Of a stretch of DNA of 64,000 nt, positions 34,036 through 42,174 are shown piece after piece. The DNA is from a bacterium (GTDB taxonomy: Bacteria > Planctomycetota > UBA1135 > GCA-002686595). Numbering within the stretch: the first letter of the stretch is position 1; every line of letters starts with the position of its first letter. The notes below the pieces were generated by a model. It was given only the letters and a program-made list of their open reading frames with translations, ran no database searches and was not told where the DNA came from. The DNA is taken from the NCBI GenBank assembly GCA_024226735.1, contig JAAELL010000602.1, forward strand, positions 1 to 64,000, read 5' to 3'. Both the position numbers and the translations under genes were made by a program.

Positions 34036-34395
34036 TTGAGCTGGTCAACAAAAGCCCGGAGTGCCGCGTCTCACAATGCGCCAGCGGAGGGCGCACGCCG
34101 CGCGTCGCCAAGTTCTCTTCGGTCCCGAGAACTCTGGCACTGCCTGGCAGCGTTTGCACTGGCGCTGACGACCATTCCATCCCTACAGGATGGAGGTGGC
34201 GATCAGATCCCGTGGGAACCCGTCCCCGGCTGCGTCAAGAAGATCGAGACGACCGCGTGCACGTCGTGCAACATCACGATGAACGAGACCGAGTGCAAGT
34301 CGGGTCGCGATTGGGAGGACTGTGACAAGCCGACGGTCCCGTGCACCAATGGCGCCATTTGCGATGCGCACTTTGGTACCGGCGCTCAGTGCTGA
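34036..34395 (+). CDS. small Cys-rich exported peptide (unrecognised)
   Basis: From TTG 34036 (119 residues; start uncertain) an N-terminal hydrophobic stretch (ELWHCLAAFALALTTIPSLQ) leads into a ~60-residue tail with eight Cys in pairs (CVKKIETTACTSC, TEC, EDC, VPC, AIC, GAQC). Four disulfides would be possible outside the cytoplasm. No AUG is in frame near the signal segment; the frame is open further upstream as a shadow. Length and Cys spacing differ from anything I recognise. The TGA stop lies in a hairpin. It could also be the N-terminal-truncated end of a larger gene. Confidence 0.45.
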   Translation: MSWSTKARSAASHNAPAEGARRASPSSLRSRELWHCLAAFALALTTIPSLQDGGGDQIPWEPVPGCVKKIETTACTSCNITMNETECKSGRDWEDCDKPTVPCTNGAICDAHFGTGAQC

Positions 34396-34398
34396 GCG
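34383..34398 (+). terminator. small hairpin across the TGA stop
   Basis: CGCTCAG (34383-34389) and CTGAGCG (34392-34398) pair perfectly; the stop of the Cys-rich gene is in the 3' arm. The 2-base loop is too tight, so one pair must open. Confidence 0.4.
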
Positions 34399-34433
34399 AA
34401 CGGGGCGGCTGACGAGTGCGTCGTCCTCGAGCT

Positions 34434-34462
34434 GGGGCGGTCCATGATCAATGGACCGCCCC
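34434..34462. terminator. bidirectional terminator, perfect 12-bp stem
   Basis: GGGGCGGTCCAT (34434-34445) pairs with ATGGACCGCCCC (34451-34462), loop GATCA. It lies between the convergent Cys-rich and dGTPase-like genes and may serve both. No U-tract. Confidence 0.7.
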
Positions 34463-34480
34463 GCAGCCGTTGATGGGGGC

Positions 34481-35689
34481 TCACGACTGCGGCAACTCGT
34501 CCACTAACCGCTCGTACTCCTGCTGCGCGAACCGATCCGTCATCCCCGCCAGGTAGTCACAGATCGCGCGCTCGAGCCCGACCTCCTCGCTCCAGCGCTG
34601 GTACCACGCCGCGAGCTCGTCCGGACGGCGCCGGTACGCGTCGAACAGCCCGGTCAGCACCTGGCGCGCGTACACGAGAAAGCGCTGGAGGTACTCGTGC
34701 CGGTAGAAGCGGCGGTAGAGGAACTGCGAGAGCTCGGCGACGTCGCGCGCGAGCTCCTCCGAGTGGCCGACGAGGGTCGCCTTGGCGCCCTGGACCGTGC
34801 GGGCGTCGAGCACGTCCGCCGCGAGGATGCGCTCCTTCGATGAGCCGACGATGTCCTCGATGCACGCGCCCATCAGCTCGTTCGCGATGCGCTGGACGCG
34901 TAGGTTCGGATCGTCGTCGCGGTCGAGGAAGCCGGGGTAGCGTTCGGCGACGGCGGCCCGGGAGCGGCGCCAGAGGGCGACCTCGCGCTCGAGCTCGTGT
35001 TCGTCGAACATGCCTGCGAGCAGGCCGTCCTCGACGTCGTGCTTGTTGTAGGCGGTCGAGTCGGCGAGGTCGACGACCTGGGCTTCGAGCAAGGGGCGCG
35101 CCGGGCGCGGGGCGAGCTCCTCCGGCCAGTCCTCGCCCTTCTCGTGCTTGAGCAGTGACTCGCGCACCTCGCGCGTCAGGTTGAGGCCGGGGTAGTCGGG
35201 GCTGCGGCGCTCGAGGCGGTCGACGACGCGCAGGACCTGAGCGTTGTGGCGGAAGCCGCCGTGGTCCTTCATCAGCTCGTCGAGCGCCCACTCGCCGCGG
35301 TGTCCGAAGGGCGGGTGCCCGATGTCGTGCGCGAGCGCGACGACCTCGCACAAGGGCTCGTTGAGGCGCAGCGCGTTGCCGATCGTGCGTGCGACCTGGC
35401 AGACCTCGAGGCTGTGCGAGAGACGTGTGCGGTTGTGGTCGCCATCCTGGTTGACGAAGACCTGGGTCTTGTACATCAGGCGCCGGAAGGCCGTGCTGTG
35501 CACGATGCGGTCCCGGTCGCGCTCGAACGGAGTACGCAGGGCGTCAGGGCGCTCGGGGTAACGCCGGCCGACGGAGGCGTCGCTGTGCATCGCCCAGGGA
35601 GCGAGGTCGCGCGTCTCGCGCGCCTCCTTCGCCGAGCGCAGGTTGTCGTCTTGGATTTCGGTCACCACTCCCCCCGGTCGCTCCCCCAT
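34481..35689 (-). CDS. dgt: deoxyguanosinetriphosphate triphosphohydrolase-like HD protein
   Basis: The ~402-residue protein has the HD-domain pattern of dGTPases: FRRLMYKTQVFV and HNRTRLSHSLEVCQVAR (H), then EVVALAHDIGHPPFGHRGE (HD, ~105-125) and later DLADSTAYNKHDVEDG (D). Such enzymes split dGTP or other dNTPs to deoxynucleoside plus triphosphate. Start at ATG 35689 is uncertain; GTG 35668 or 35665 would remove eight residues, and an in-frame ATG at 35785 would overlap the divergent gene. Confidence 0.87.
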   Translation of the reverse strand: MGERPGGVVTEIQDDNLRSAKEARETRDLAPWAMHSDASVGRRYPERPDALRTPFERDRDRIVHSTAFRRLMYKTQVFVNQDGDHNRTRLSHSLEVCQVARTIGNALRLNEPLCEVVALAHDIGHPPFGHRGEWALDELMKDHGGFRHNAQVLRVVDRLERRSPDYPGLNLTREVRESLLKHEKGEDWPEELAPRPARPLLEAQVVDLADSTAYNKHDVEDGLLAGMFDEHELEREVALWRRSRAAVAERYPGFLDRDDDPNLRVQRIANELMGACIEDIVGSSKERILAADVLDARTVQGAKATLVGHSEELARDVAELSQFLYRRFYRHEYLQRFLVYARQVLTGLFDAYRRRPDELAAWYQRWSEEVGLERAICDYLAGMTDRFAQQEYERLVDELPQS

Positions 35690-35737
35690 AGGGGCCCGCG
35701 CCGGACACCGATGGTGGCGGGGCAGGTTCATATTCCC

Positions 35738-35745
35738 TACATAAT
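35738..35745 (+). promoter_or_regulatory. possible -10 element (TACATAAT)
   Basis: This AT-rich octamer stands out in a GC-rich divergent region 27 bases before the methyltransferase ATG. No good -35 is seen, so the assignment is weak. Confidence 0.3.
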
Positions 35746-35771
35746 GGGCCTCGAAACCGGCGAATTCACCC

Positions 35772-36515
35772 ATGAGCCCCGCCACCGAACCCTGGTACGT
35801 CTCCGCCTTCCGGTCGGACTACCGCACCGTCTACCCCCACCGCGACCTCGAGTCGGCGCGGGACGAGGTGCGGGCGCTGGCGCGCGTCGGTCTCCGCGGG
35901 CGGGTCCTGGATCTGTGCTGCGGCTTCGGCCGGCACACGCTCGCGCTTGCCGAAGAGGGCTTCGACGTCTTCGGGCTCGACCTCTCGGCGGACCTCCTGG
36001 AGAGCGCCGCGGAGCTGTCCGGGGCCGAGCGTCTGCGCGGCCGGCTCGTGCGCGCCGATGCGATGCGCGTCCCCTTCGCCGACGCGAGCTTCGACGGCAT
36101 CGTCAACCTCTTCTCTTCGTTCGGGTACTTCGGCGAGGCGGGCGATCTGCGCGTCCTGGATGAGATCGCGCGGCTCGTGCGCTCCGGTGGGCGGGTCGTC
36201 CTGGACCTGATGAACCCCGACCGGATCCGGGCGCGGCTCGTGCCCGAGTCGACGACCGAACGCGACGGGCTCGTGCTCCGCGAACGCCGCTCGCTCGGGG
36301 AGGGGGGCCGGAGGGTCACGAAAGAGGTGACCTTGACGCTTCCGGACGGTGCGACGAAGAGCTGGCGCGAGGACGTCCGCATGTACGCGACTGCCGAGCT
36401 CGAGCCGCTCCTCGCGGCGCGGGGTCTCGCGATCGACGACGTCAGCGGGGCGTTCGAGGCTACGCCCTTCGGCCCGGATGCCGAGCGGCAGGTGATCACC
36501 CTCTCCCGCACCTGA
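35772..36515 (+). CDS. SAM-dependent methyltransferase
   Basis: The 247-residue class I methyltransferase has motif I VLDLCCGFGRHTLALAEEGF (~45), motif II VFGLDLSADLL, the pre-motif FADASFDGIVNLFSSFGYFG and LVRSGGRVVLDLMNP (motif VI region). The GFGRHT form and later half resemble small-molecule methyltransferases of the UbiE/SmtA-like kind. It is upstream of the acyl-CoA dehydrogenase gene with ~70 bases between. Substrate unknown. Confidence 0.85.
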   Translation: MSPATEPWYVSAFRSDYRTVYPHRDLESARDEVRALARVGLRGRVLDLCCGFGRHTLALAEEGFDVFGLDLSADLLESAAELSGAERLRGRLVRADAMRVPFADASFDGIVNLFSSFGYFGEAGDLRVLDEIARLVRSGGRVVLDLMNPDRIRARLVPESTTERDGLVLRERRSLGEGGRRVTKEVTLTLPDGATKSWREDVRMYATAELEPLLAARGLAIDDVSGAFEATPFGPDAERQVITLSRT

Positions 36516-36560
36516 CGAGAAAGTCGGGAAGGCCGCGCGGAGCCGCATCGAGCGGCCGAC

Positions 36561-36566
36561 TATACT
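36561..36566 (+). promoter_or_regulatory. possible -10 box TATACT
   Basis: TATACT lies 23 bases before the ATG of the acyl-CoA dehydrogenase, a near-consensus sigma-70 -10 hexamer in GC-rich surroundings. I see no convincing -35 at the correct distance. Confidence 0.4.
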
Positions 36567-36588
36567 CGCCCCCCGAGGAAAGCACCCC

Positions 36589-37827
36589 ATGACCCAGAAC
36601 ATCGTCTTCAGCGAGAAGGCTCTCGAGTTGCGGGCGAAGGCTCGCGAGATCGCCGACAAGTACGTACGCCCGGCCGCCGCCAAGCACGACAAGGCACAGG
36701 AGTACAACCACGAGGCCGCCAAGGCTGTCGCGGAGGCCGGCCTGTTCCGGACCTTCGTCCCGGAAGAGTACGGGGGCTACGGCGCCGGTGTCCTCGCGCT
36801 CTCGTGCGTGGCCGAAGAGCTTGCGAAGGCCGACTCGGGCTTCGGCGTCGCGTTCGCGGTCAATGCCCTCGGCTCCTTCCCGATCATCCTCGGGGGCACC
36901 GAGGAGCAGAAGAAGGAATGGCTGCCGAAGATCGCCGCGGGCGAGAAGTTCGTCGCGTTCTGCCTGTCGGAGAAATTCGCCGGGTCCGATGCGAGCGGCC
37001 TCTCGGTGAGCGCGACGCTCGAGGGCGACGAGTACGTGATCCGCGGCGAGAAGAAGTGGACGACCAACGGCGGTGTCGCCGACTACTACTCGGTGTTCTG
37101 CGTCACCGACTCGACCTCGAAGTCGCGTCGGATCAGCGCGATCATGGTCGAGAAGGGCACGCCGGGGTTCACGGTCAAGAAGGTCGAGGACAAGATGGGC
37201 ATTCGCTGCGTGCCGGTCGTCGAGACCCACTTCGACGGCGTGCGCGTGCCCAAGTCCAACCTGATCGGCGGTCGCGCGGGAGTGGGCTTCAAGCACGCCA
37301 TGATGACGCTCGACTACGCGCGTCCGGGCGTCGCGGCGCAGGCGGTCGGGGCCTCGCAGGGCGCCCTCGACCTCGCCAACGTCTACGCCAACCGCCGCAA
37401 GCAGTTCGGCGTCCCGATCTCGAACCATCAGATGGTTCAGTACATGCTCGCCAACATGGCGATGAAGACCGAGGCCTCCCGCCAGCTCGTCTACGCCGCC
37501 GCCGCCGCGATCGACGAGGTCGGCCCCAGCCCCGCCAACAGCAAGCGGGCCGCGATGGCCAAGTGCTTCGCGACCGACGTCGCGATGGAGGTCGCCACGG
37601 ATGCCGTGCAGGTCTTTGGGGGCTACGGCTTCATGGAGGACTACCCGATCGCGAAGTTCTTCCGCGACGCGAAGATCCTCTCGATCTACGAGGGCACGAA
37701 CCAGATCCAGCGCATGGTGATCGCGCGACATCTGATCCGCGAAGCCGGCGAGCTCGAACACCTGCAGGAGTTCATTCCGACCGAGGTCCAGGAGAGCTAC
37801 GAGCCGGACAGCGTGCCGCAGGCGTAG
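36589..37827 (+). CDS. acyl-CoA dehydrogenase
   Basis: The 412-residue flavoenzyme has the complete family pattern: FVPEEYGGYGAG, CLSEKFAGSDASGLSVSAT (signature 1), TTNGGVADYYSVFC, PKSNLIGGRAGVGFKHAMMTL, and the C-terminal signature QVFGGYGFMEDYPIAKFFRD with catalytic Glu region SIYEGTNQIQR. It oxidises acyl-CoA thioesters with electrons passed to ETF. Chain length cannot be told. GAGG lies 10 bases before the ATG. No beta-oxidation partners are adjacent. Confidence 0.94.
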   Translation: MTQNIVFSEKALELRAKAREIADKYVRPAAAKHDKAQEYNHEAAKAVAEAGLFRTFVPEEYGGYGAGVLALSCVAEELAKADSGFGVAFAVNALGSFPIILGGTEEQKKEWLPKIAAGEKFVAFCLSEKFAGSDASGLSVSATLEGDEYVIRGEKKWTTNGGVADYYSVFCVTDSTSKSRRISAIMVEKGTPGFTVKKVEDKMGIRCVPVVETHFDGVRVPKSNLIGGRAGVGFKHAMMTLDYARPGVAAQAVGASQGALDLANVYANRRKQFGVPISNHQMVQYMLANMAMKTEASRQLVYAAAAAIDEVGPSPANSKRAAMAKCFATDVAMEVATDAVQVFGGYGFMEDYPIAKFFRDAKILSIYEGTNQIQRMVIARHLIREAGELEHLQEFIPTEVQESYEPDSVPQA

Positions 37828-38324
37828 GAGCCGGGCGTCGAGCTGCCGATGGCGCCACGGCTCGCTCGCTCCGACCCATTCTTCCTGCCCATACCGACAG
37901 TTCCTTATGGGCAAACTCGAACCGATGGGTTGGACTGGGAGAAGAATCGCCCAGAGACCGGCGAACGACCCCAGCTCTTTCGGACTCCTCCGCAGTGGAC
38001 CGCCCGTAACCCCATCTAGCCCAAGGGCTTAGGGCTCGGCTCCGTAGATTACCGGTTCGTCACGGGTCAGACCGGGTCGCCGAGCGAATACCTCCTTGGC
38101 GACGGAGACTCTCACGTCAACGTAAGAGTTTTTCGGAAGCCCGACGAAAGTGAATTCGGCGGGGCTCTGTGCGCGGCTACCTCTCATGCCGGGTGCAGTC
38201 ATCTCCTGCGGATGAAGTCACTCCCCGACACCGGCGTCCCGAGTCCCGCAACGTCTTCGGCCTCATCCGAGGTCCGCTCCCCAGGTAGGGGTGCGGCGGA
38301 AACGACGGGCAGGAAGAGACAGTC
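37828..38324 (+). other. 497-base gene-free region with structured elements
   Basis: No convincing coding frame. It holds an inverted repeat TGCCCATA/TATGGGCA (37886-37893, 37906-37913), inside a longer imperfect pairing (CCGACCCAT with ATGGGTTGG), a possible terminator or operator just after the dehydrogenase gene, and a structured leader at 38034-38133 ahead of the sigma gene. The last ~190 bases before the sigma ATG show nothing further to me. Confidence 0.6.
38034..38133 (+). ncRNA. structured leader with possible pseudoknot and terminator
   Basis: GCTCGGC (38034-38040) can pair with GCCGAGC (38079-38085), and CTCCGT (38040-38045) with ACGGAG (38102-38107). The order a-b-a'-b' is a pseudoknot topology or two competing folds sharing one base. 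Next is ACTCT/AGAGT around ACG..CGT (38108-38129; one mismatch) and then TTTTT (38129-38133): an intrinsic terminator, unusual here for having a U-tract. It may be an attenuator of the sigma gene or the end of a small RNA. Confidence 0.4.
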
Positions 38325-39476
38325 ATGAAACTCATCAACCCCATCAAGGACCTGGACGAGCGCCTCGACGCGCTCGCCGTGGGCCTGGAGGAATTCGAGA
38401 ACCGAGCCAGGGAACTGGCGCGGGAATGGAACGACGGCGCGCTCGACCTCGAGCTCGACGATCCATCCGCGTGGCGCAAGCCGCATGGCGGCCCGACGCG
38501 CCTGATTGGCCCGGCCTCGATCGAAGACCAGCTCCGCGCGGAGATCGACAGCATCCTGCCGATGGACCGCGACGAAGAGTCGCGTCTCGCGCGGCGGATC
38601 GAGTTCGCCCGCTACCGCCTCGAGGACGCCCTGAGGCGAGAGGGCATGACTGTCGAGGATCTCGACGGCCAGGTCAGCTACGACCCGTCGACCTACCGCG
38701 ATCTCGACCTCGTCAGCTGCCAACTGCCCGGCAAGATCTGCCGGCGCTGGGTCGAGCTGCACCACATGCGCACCGAGCTCGTCGAGCGCAACCTCTACCT
38801 CGTTCTGATCAACGTCGAGCGCTACTCGCACCTGTCGTTGCCGCGGCTCGACCTCGTCCAGGAGGGCTCGGCGGCCCTGTTCCGCGCCGTCGATGGCTTC
38901 GATTGGCGCCGTGGCCTCCTGTTCCGCACGTACGCGGTGCACTGGCTCAACCAGGCGTTCCGCAGCTTCCTCTACAACTTCGGGCAGACCGTGCGCGTGC
39001 CGGTCTACCTGCAGAAGGCACAGAAGCACGTCAAGGCAGCGCTCGAGCGCCTCGGCAACCCGAACGCGACCGTCGCAGAGATCGCCGCGGAGGCGGGTCT
39101 CGGTGAGCAGCTCGTCGAGAACTCGCTCGCCGCGATGCGCAGCACGCTGTCGGTCGACGCGCCGCTGCCGGGCGTCGAAGAGGGTGGTGGACTGAGCGAC
39201 ATCCTCGGCGACGAGGCACCCGAAGGCCTCTACTCCACCGACATGGAGGAGGTCTCTCTCGAGGAGGGCCTCGAGGAGGCGATGCAGAGGCTGTCCGAGC
39301 GCGAGCGCTACGTCGTCGAGATGCGCTTCGGCATCGGCAAGGAGCGCGAGCACACGCTGTCCGAGGTCGCCCAGGAGCTCGGCGTGAGCCTCGAGCGCGT
39401 GCGGCAGATCCAGGTCCGCGCGATCTCGAAACTGCGCACTCCGGTCCTGCGCAAGGCGATCGACCCGTTCCTGTAA
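38325..39476 (+). CDS. sigma-70 family RNA polymerase sigma factor (regions 2-4)
   Basis: The 383-residue protein has region 1.2-like segment MDRDEESRLARRIEFARYRL (~73), region 2 (~150-225: ERNLYLVLINVERY, DLVQEGSAALFRAVDGFDWR, FRTYAVHWLNQAFRSFLYNF), region 3 (~230-290, starting VRVPVYLQKAQKHV) and region 4 (~325-383: LSERERYVVEMRFGIGK, HTLSEVAQELGVSLERVRQI, ISKLRTPVL). It is a divergent member of the primary/RpoD-like group, not ECF. Region 2.3 lacks the usual FSTYA aromatic pattern in part. Its long leader suggests post-initiation control. Confidence 0.9.
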   Translation: MKLINPIKDLDERLDALAVGLEEFENRARELAREWNDGALDLELDDPSAWRKPHGGPTRLIGPASIEDQLRAEIDSILPMDRDEESRLARRIEFARYRLEDALRREGMTVEDLDGQVSYDPSTYRDLDLVSCQLPGKICRRWVELHHMRTELVERNLYLVLINVERYSHLSLPRLDLVQEGSAALFRAVDGFDWRRGLLFRTYAVHWLNQAFRSFLYNFGQTVRVPVYLQKAQKHVKAALERLGNPNATVAEIAAEAGLGEQLVENSLAAMRSTLSVDAPLPGVEEGGGLSDILGDEAPEGLYSTDMEEVSLEEGLEEAMQRLSERERYVVEMRFGIGKEREHTLSEVAQELGVSLERVRQIQVRAISKLRTPVLRKAIDPFL

Positions 39477-39485
39477 CGGGTGCGC

Positions 39486-39505
39486 CTCGGGCGCAAGAGC
39501 CCGAG
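39486..39505 (+). terminator. 7-bp hairpin after the sigma gene
   Basis: CTCGGGC (39486-39492) pairs with GCCCGAG (39499-39505), loop GCAAGA. It is the first of two consecutive hairpins after the sigma stop. Confidence 0.45.
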
Positions 39506-39523
39506 CGAAGACGCAAGAAGACT

Positions 39524-39561
39524 CCGGGCCCGGCCGTTCCACGGTCGGGCCCGGTTCGTTT
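39524..39561 (+). terminator. strong 14-bp intrinsic terminator of the sigma gene
   Basis: CCGGGCCCG-G-CCGT (39524-39537) pairs with ACGG-T-CGGGCCCGG (39541-39554; one G-U pair), loop TCC, followed by the T-rich TTCGTTT. Confidence 0.8.
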
Positions 39562-39620
39562 CCGGCCCCCGCCCGGGGTCGAGCCGTTACCCGGGCCCCA
39601 CTTGTGGTTAAATCCAGAGC

Positions 39621-40580
39621 ATGGCGTCCATGCCCAACGCCCCCTGGTCCTCCCTCCAGGATCCTCTCCCGCCCGCGCAGACGGAAGGCCGCACCGAGGC
39701 CCGGCCCGCGCGCGCGCTGGACGACGAGAGTCTGCGGGCGATCTACTACGACCTGCTCGGCCGTCCGCCGTTCCCCGCCGAGCGCGAGCGCTGGATGGAC
39801 GTGGAGCGTCACGATCTGCTCGACGTGCTCCTGGGCTCGGTCCCCTTCTGGACGCACTGGTGGGAGGAGCAGCTCTACTACTTCCTCCTGATCGACAACT
39901 TCAGGCCCGCGAACGACGACGCGCGCGCGGTGCCGGGCAAGCTGGCCGAGAAGCGCCTGTCCGTGCGCGACGCGCTGCGGCGCATCGCGATGACGCCGAC
40001 GTTCGATCTGCGCAACCCCGGCGCGGACACGTTCGTCACCGTCGTGATGGAGCAGTTCGTCGGGATGAGGGTGCAGAAGAGCGCGCGCGAGCTCGAGATC
40101 GGTAAGGGCGCGTACGACGGTCGCGCAGGACGCTTCCTGGGGCAGCCCGCGGCGAGCCAGTCGGACGTCGTGCGCATCGCCGTCGAGCACAAGAACGCGA
40201 CGCGTTACTTCCTGTCCCGCGAGTACGAGCGCTACGTGCGCCGGCACCCCAAGACGAATCAGCCCTTCGTGCGCGGCCTGCTCGTCGATCTGCTAGGCCG
40301 GTTGCCGACGCACGACGAGGTCGAGCCGATGCGCAACGCGCTCGACGGCTTGAGCGACTCGCGGCCGCTGCGTTCCGTGCTCGTTCGCCTCCTGCTCGAC
40401 TCCGGCGACGTACCGGTCCCTGAGAAGAGCTCGATCGCCGACCTCTTCCGTCGCCTCCTCGGCCGTGAGCCCGCCGATGCCGAGCTCGGCGCTTTCGTTC
40501 AAACGTTCCACGACCCCGCCTGCCGATCCACCACGGTTCTGTACGCGCTGCTCTCGAACCCCGAATACCACAACTCCTGA
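39621..40580 (+). CDS. DUF1549-like protein paired with a sulfatase-like gene
   Basis: The 319-residue protein has two repeats of a motif typical of planctomycete DUF1549-type proteins: AIYYDLLGRPPFPAERERWM (~43) and VDLLGRLPTHDEVEPMRNAL (~220), plus a third FRRLLGREPADAELGAFVQT near the end. No signal peptide, so it may be cytoplasmic or exported with its Tat partner. It precedes the Tat protein by 14 bases. The function of such proteins is unknown; they normally pair with DUF1501-type exported proteins. Confidence 0.72.
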   Translation: MASMPNAPWSSLQDPLPPAQTEGRTEARPARALDDESLRAIYYDLLGRPPFPAERERWMDVERHDLLDVLLGSVPFWTHWWEEQLYYFLLIDNFRPANDDARAVPGKLAEKRLSVRDALRRIAMTPTFDLRNPGADTFVTVVMEQFVGMRVQKSARELEIGKGAYDGRAGRFLGQPAASQSDVVRIAVEHKNATRYFLSREYERYVRRHPKTNQPFVRGLLVDLLGRLPTHDEVEPMRNALDGLSDSRPLRSVLVRLLLDSGDVPVPEKSSIADLFRRLLGREPADAELGAFVQTFHDPACRSTTVLYALLSNPEYHNS

Positions 40581-40594
40581 CCGAAGGTCTCACC

Positions 40595-41758
40595 ATGAAC
40601 GTTCACCCCTTCGACCGACGCGGGTTCCTGAAGTCCGCCGCCGCAACCGCGGGCGCCGGCCTCGTTCCCGGACTGTCGCTCGCGAGCCCCTTTGGGCCGC
40701 TGCGGGTCGGACGCAAGACCGAGCGCGTCGTGATGGTGGCGTTCGCCGGCGGGGTACGGACGCGCGAGACGTTCGGGACGCCCGGCAACGTGCCCAACCT
40801 CGAGGTGATGGCGAAGGAGGGTGTGCTGTTCACGCGCATGCGAACCTCCAACCTCGGACACTTCGGCGCGACGATGTCGATGTTCACCGGGATCCCCGAG
40901 GCGCGCGGCATCCGCGAGAATGAGCGCGAGGTCGACCCGACGCTGTTCGAGTACCTGCGCAAGGACCTGAAGTTGGCCTCGAGTGACGTGTGGATCACGA
41001 CCACGGGCGGCGCGCAGCAGACGAACTACTCCCACGGCTTGCACCCCGAGTACGGCCCGCGCTACGGCGCGACGACGATGGACGGCGACGGCATCTTCAA
41101 CCGCGAGTTCAAGTCGGTGATCGAGCGCTACGGGCTGCCCAAGAAGATGACCGATCAGGAGAAGGCGTTGCTCGAGCGGATGCGCGGCGAGCTCGGGGGC
41201 GGCCAGAAGGGCGAGCAGGGGAAGGAGTCCGGCGACGACAACCTGGCCCGCGTCGAGGAGTACATCCTGCAGGAGCTGACCTCCAGCACGACGGGCATGA
41301 CCGGCGCCAACGCGTGTGATGCGAAGGCGCTGCGGCTGGCGCGCAACCTCTTGTCGATCTTCAGGCCGCGCGTCACCGGGGTCGTGCTGCAGAACGCCGA
41401 CATCGCCCACGGCTCCTTCAACGGCTACGTCGAGGTCATCCGCCGCAACGACGCTGCGATCGGGGAGCTGTGGAATGCGGTCAAGTCCGATCCCGACCTC
41501 GCCGAGACGACGGCGTTCTTCGTGATGCCCGAGTTCGGCCGCAACGCGGACCTCAACGCGCGTCGCGGTCTCGATCACGGCGACGGCTCGGACGACCTCA
41601 ACTACGTCTCGTGTGTCGCGTGGGGTCCGGACTTCAAGCGCGGAGCGGTCGTGAAGGACGACCAGCGCGTGATCGACGTGACGCCGACGATCTGTGACCT
41701 CTTCGGCGCGACGCCCAAGTTCGCCAAGGGCAGCAAGCTGCGCCGCCTATTCGCGTAG
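40595..41758 (+). CDS. Tat-exported alkaline-phosphatase/sulfatase-superfamily protein (DUF1501-like)
   Basis: The 387-residue protein opens with a twin-arginine signal, DRRGFLKSAAATAGAGLVPG. The mature part has VVMVAFAGGVRTRETFG, then NLEVMAKEGVLFTRMRTSNL and GHFGATMSMFTGIPEARG, the shape of an alkaline-phosphatase-fold hydrolase. It ends FFVMPEFGRNADLN, then LDHGDGSDDLNYVSCVAWGP, the GR.../H-containing metal-site region. The usual Ser/Thr/Cys nucleophile segment is altered (VAFAGGVRT), so it may not be a hydrolase. Paired with the DUF1549-like gene. Confidence 0.78.
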   Translation: MNVHPFDRRGFLKSAAATAGAGLVPGLSLASPFGPLRVGRKTERVVMVAFAGGVRTRETFGTPGNVPNLEVMAKEGVLFTRMRTSNLGHFGATMSMFTGIPEARGIRENEREVDPTLFEYLRKDLKLASSDVWITTTGGAQQTNYSHGLHPEYGPRYGATTMDGDGIFNREFKSVIERYGLPKKMTDQEKALLERMRGELGGGQKGEQGKESGDDNLARVEEYILQELTSSTTGMTGANACDAKALRLARNLLSIFRPRVTGVVLQNADIAHGSFNGYVEVIRRNDAAIGELWNAVKSDPDLAETTAFFVMPEFGRNADLNARRGLDHGDGSDDLNYVSCVAWGPDFKRGAVVKDDQRVIDVTPTICDLFGATPKFAKGSKLRRLFA

Positions 41759-41776
41759 TTGCCACCGGACACGCAC

Positions 41777-41998
41777 ATGGCACGCCTTCTTGCGCTCCTC
41801 GCGTTCGTGTTCGGGGGCGTCGCTTGGGTCGCGGGGGAACCCGCTCCAGCGGCGCGTTCGCGGGCCGAGATTGAGGCCGGGTCCGAGGGCTGTCTGAAGT
41901 GCCACGAGGGGATCGAGCCGATGCATCCCGAGGCCCAGCTCTCGTGCGTCGATTGCCACGGCGGTGACGCGACCGTGCGCCAGAAGCTAGTGGTGTGA
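41777..41998 (+). pseudogene. truncated cytochrome c-type protein
   Basis: The 73 residues begin with a signal peptide (MARLLALLAFVFGGVAWVAG) and contain two haem motifs, GCLKCH and SCVDCH, at the start of a multihaem cytochrome. Shortly after CHGGDATVRQK the frame ends in TGA. Only two haems are left and both lie within 25 residues, so I read it as the front of a larger gene. TTG 41759 is an alternative start. Confidence 0.6.
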
Positions 41999-42174
41999 TG
42001 CAGACATTCGCAGTCGTATCCGGGCCCGCATGCACGCGCCACGGCGTTGCGGCTCCTGCGACCAATCCCAGTATCACCGTATTGGCAGCGAAGTTGCGTC
42101 GTCGCCGCGCCTTGTGGCACGCACAGGCGAACTCGGGATAAGAGGGTCGTGATTTCGCGGATGACCGCACGACG

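Noticed and set aside
41634-42170. 178-residue minus-strand frame opposite the sulfatase-like and cytochrome genes
   Set aside because: It is Arg/Ser-rich with no domain and overlaps genes with clear features on the plus strand.
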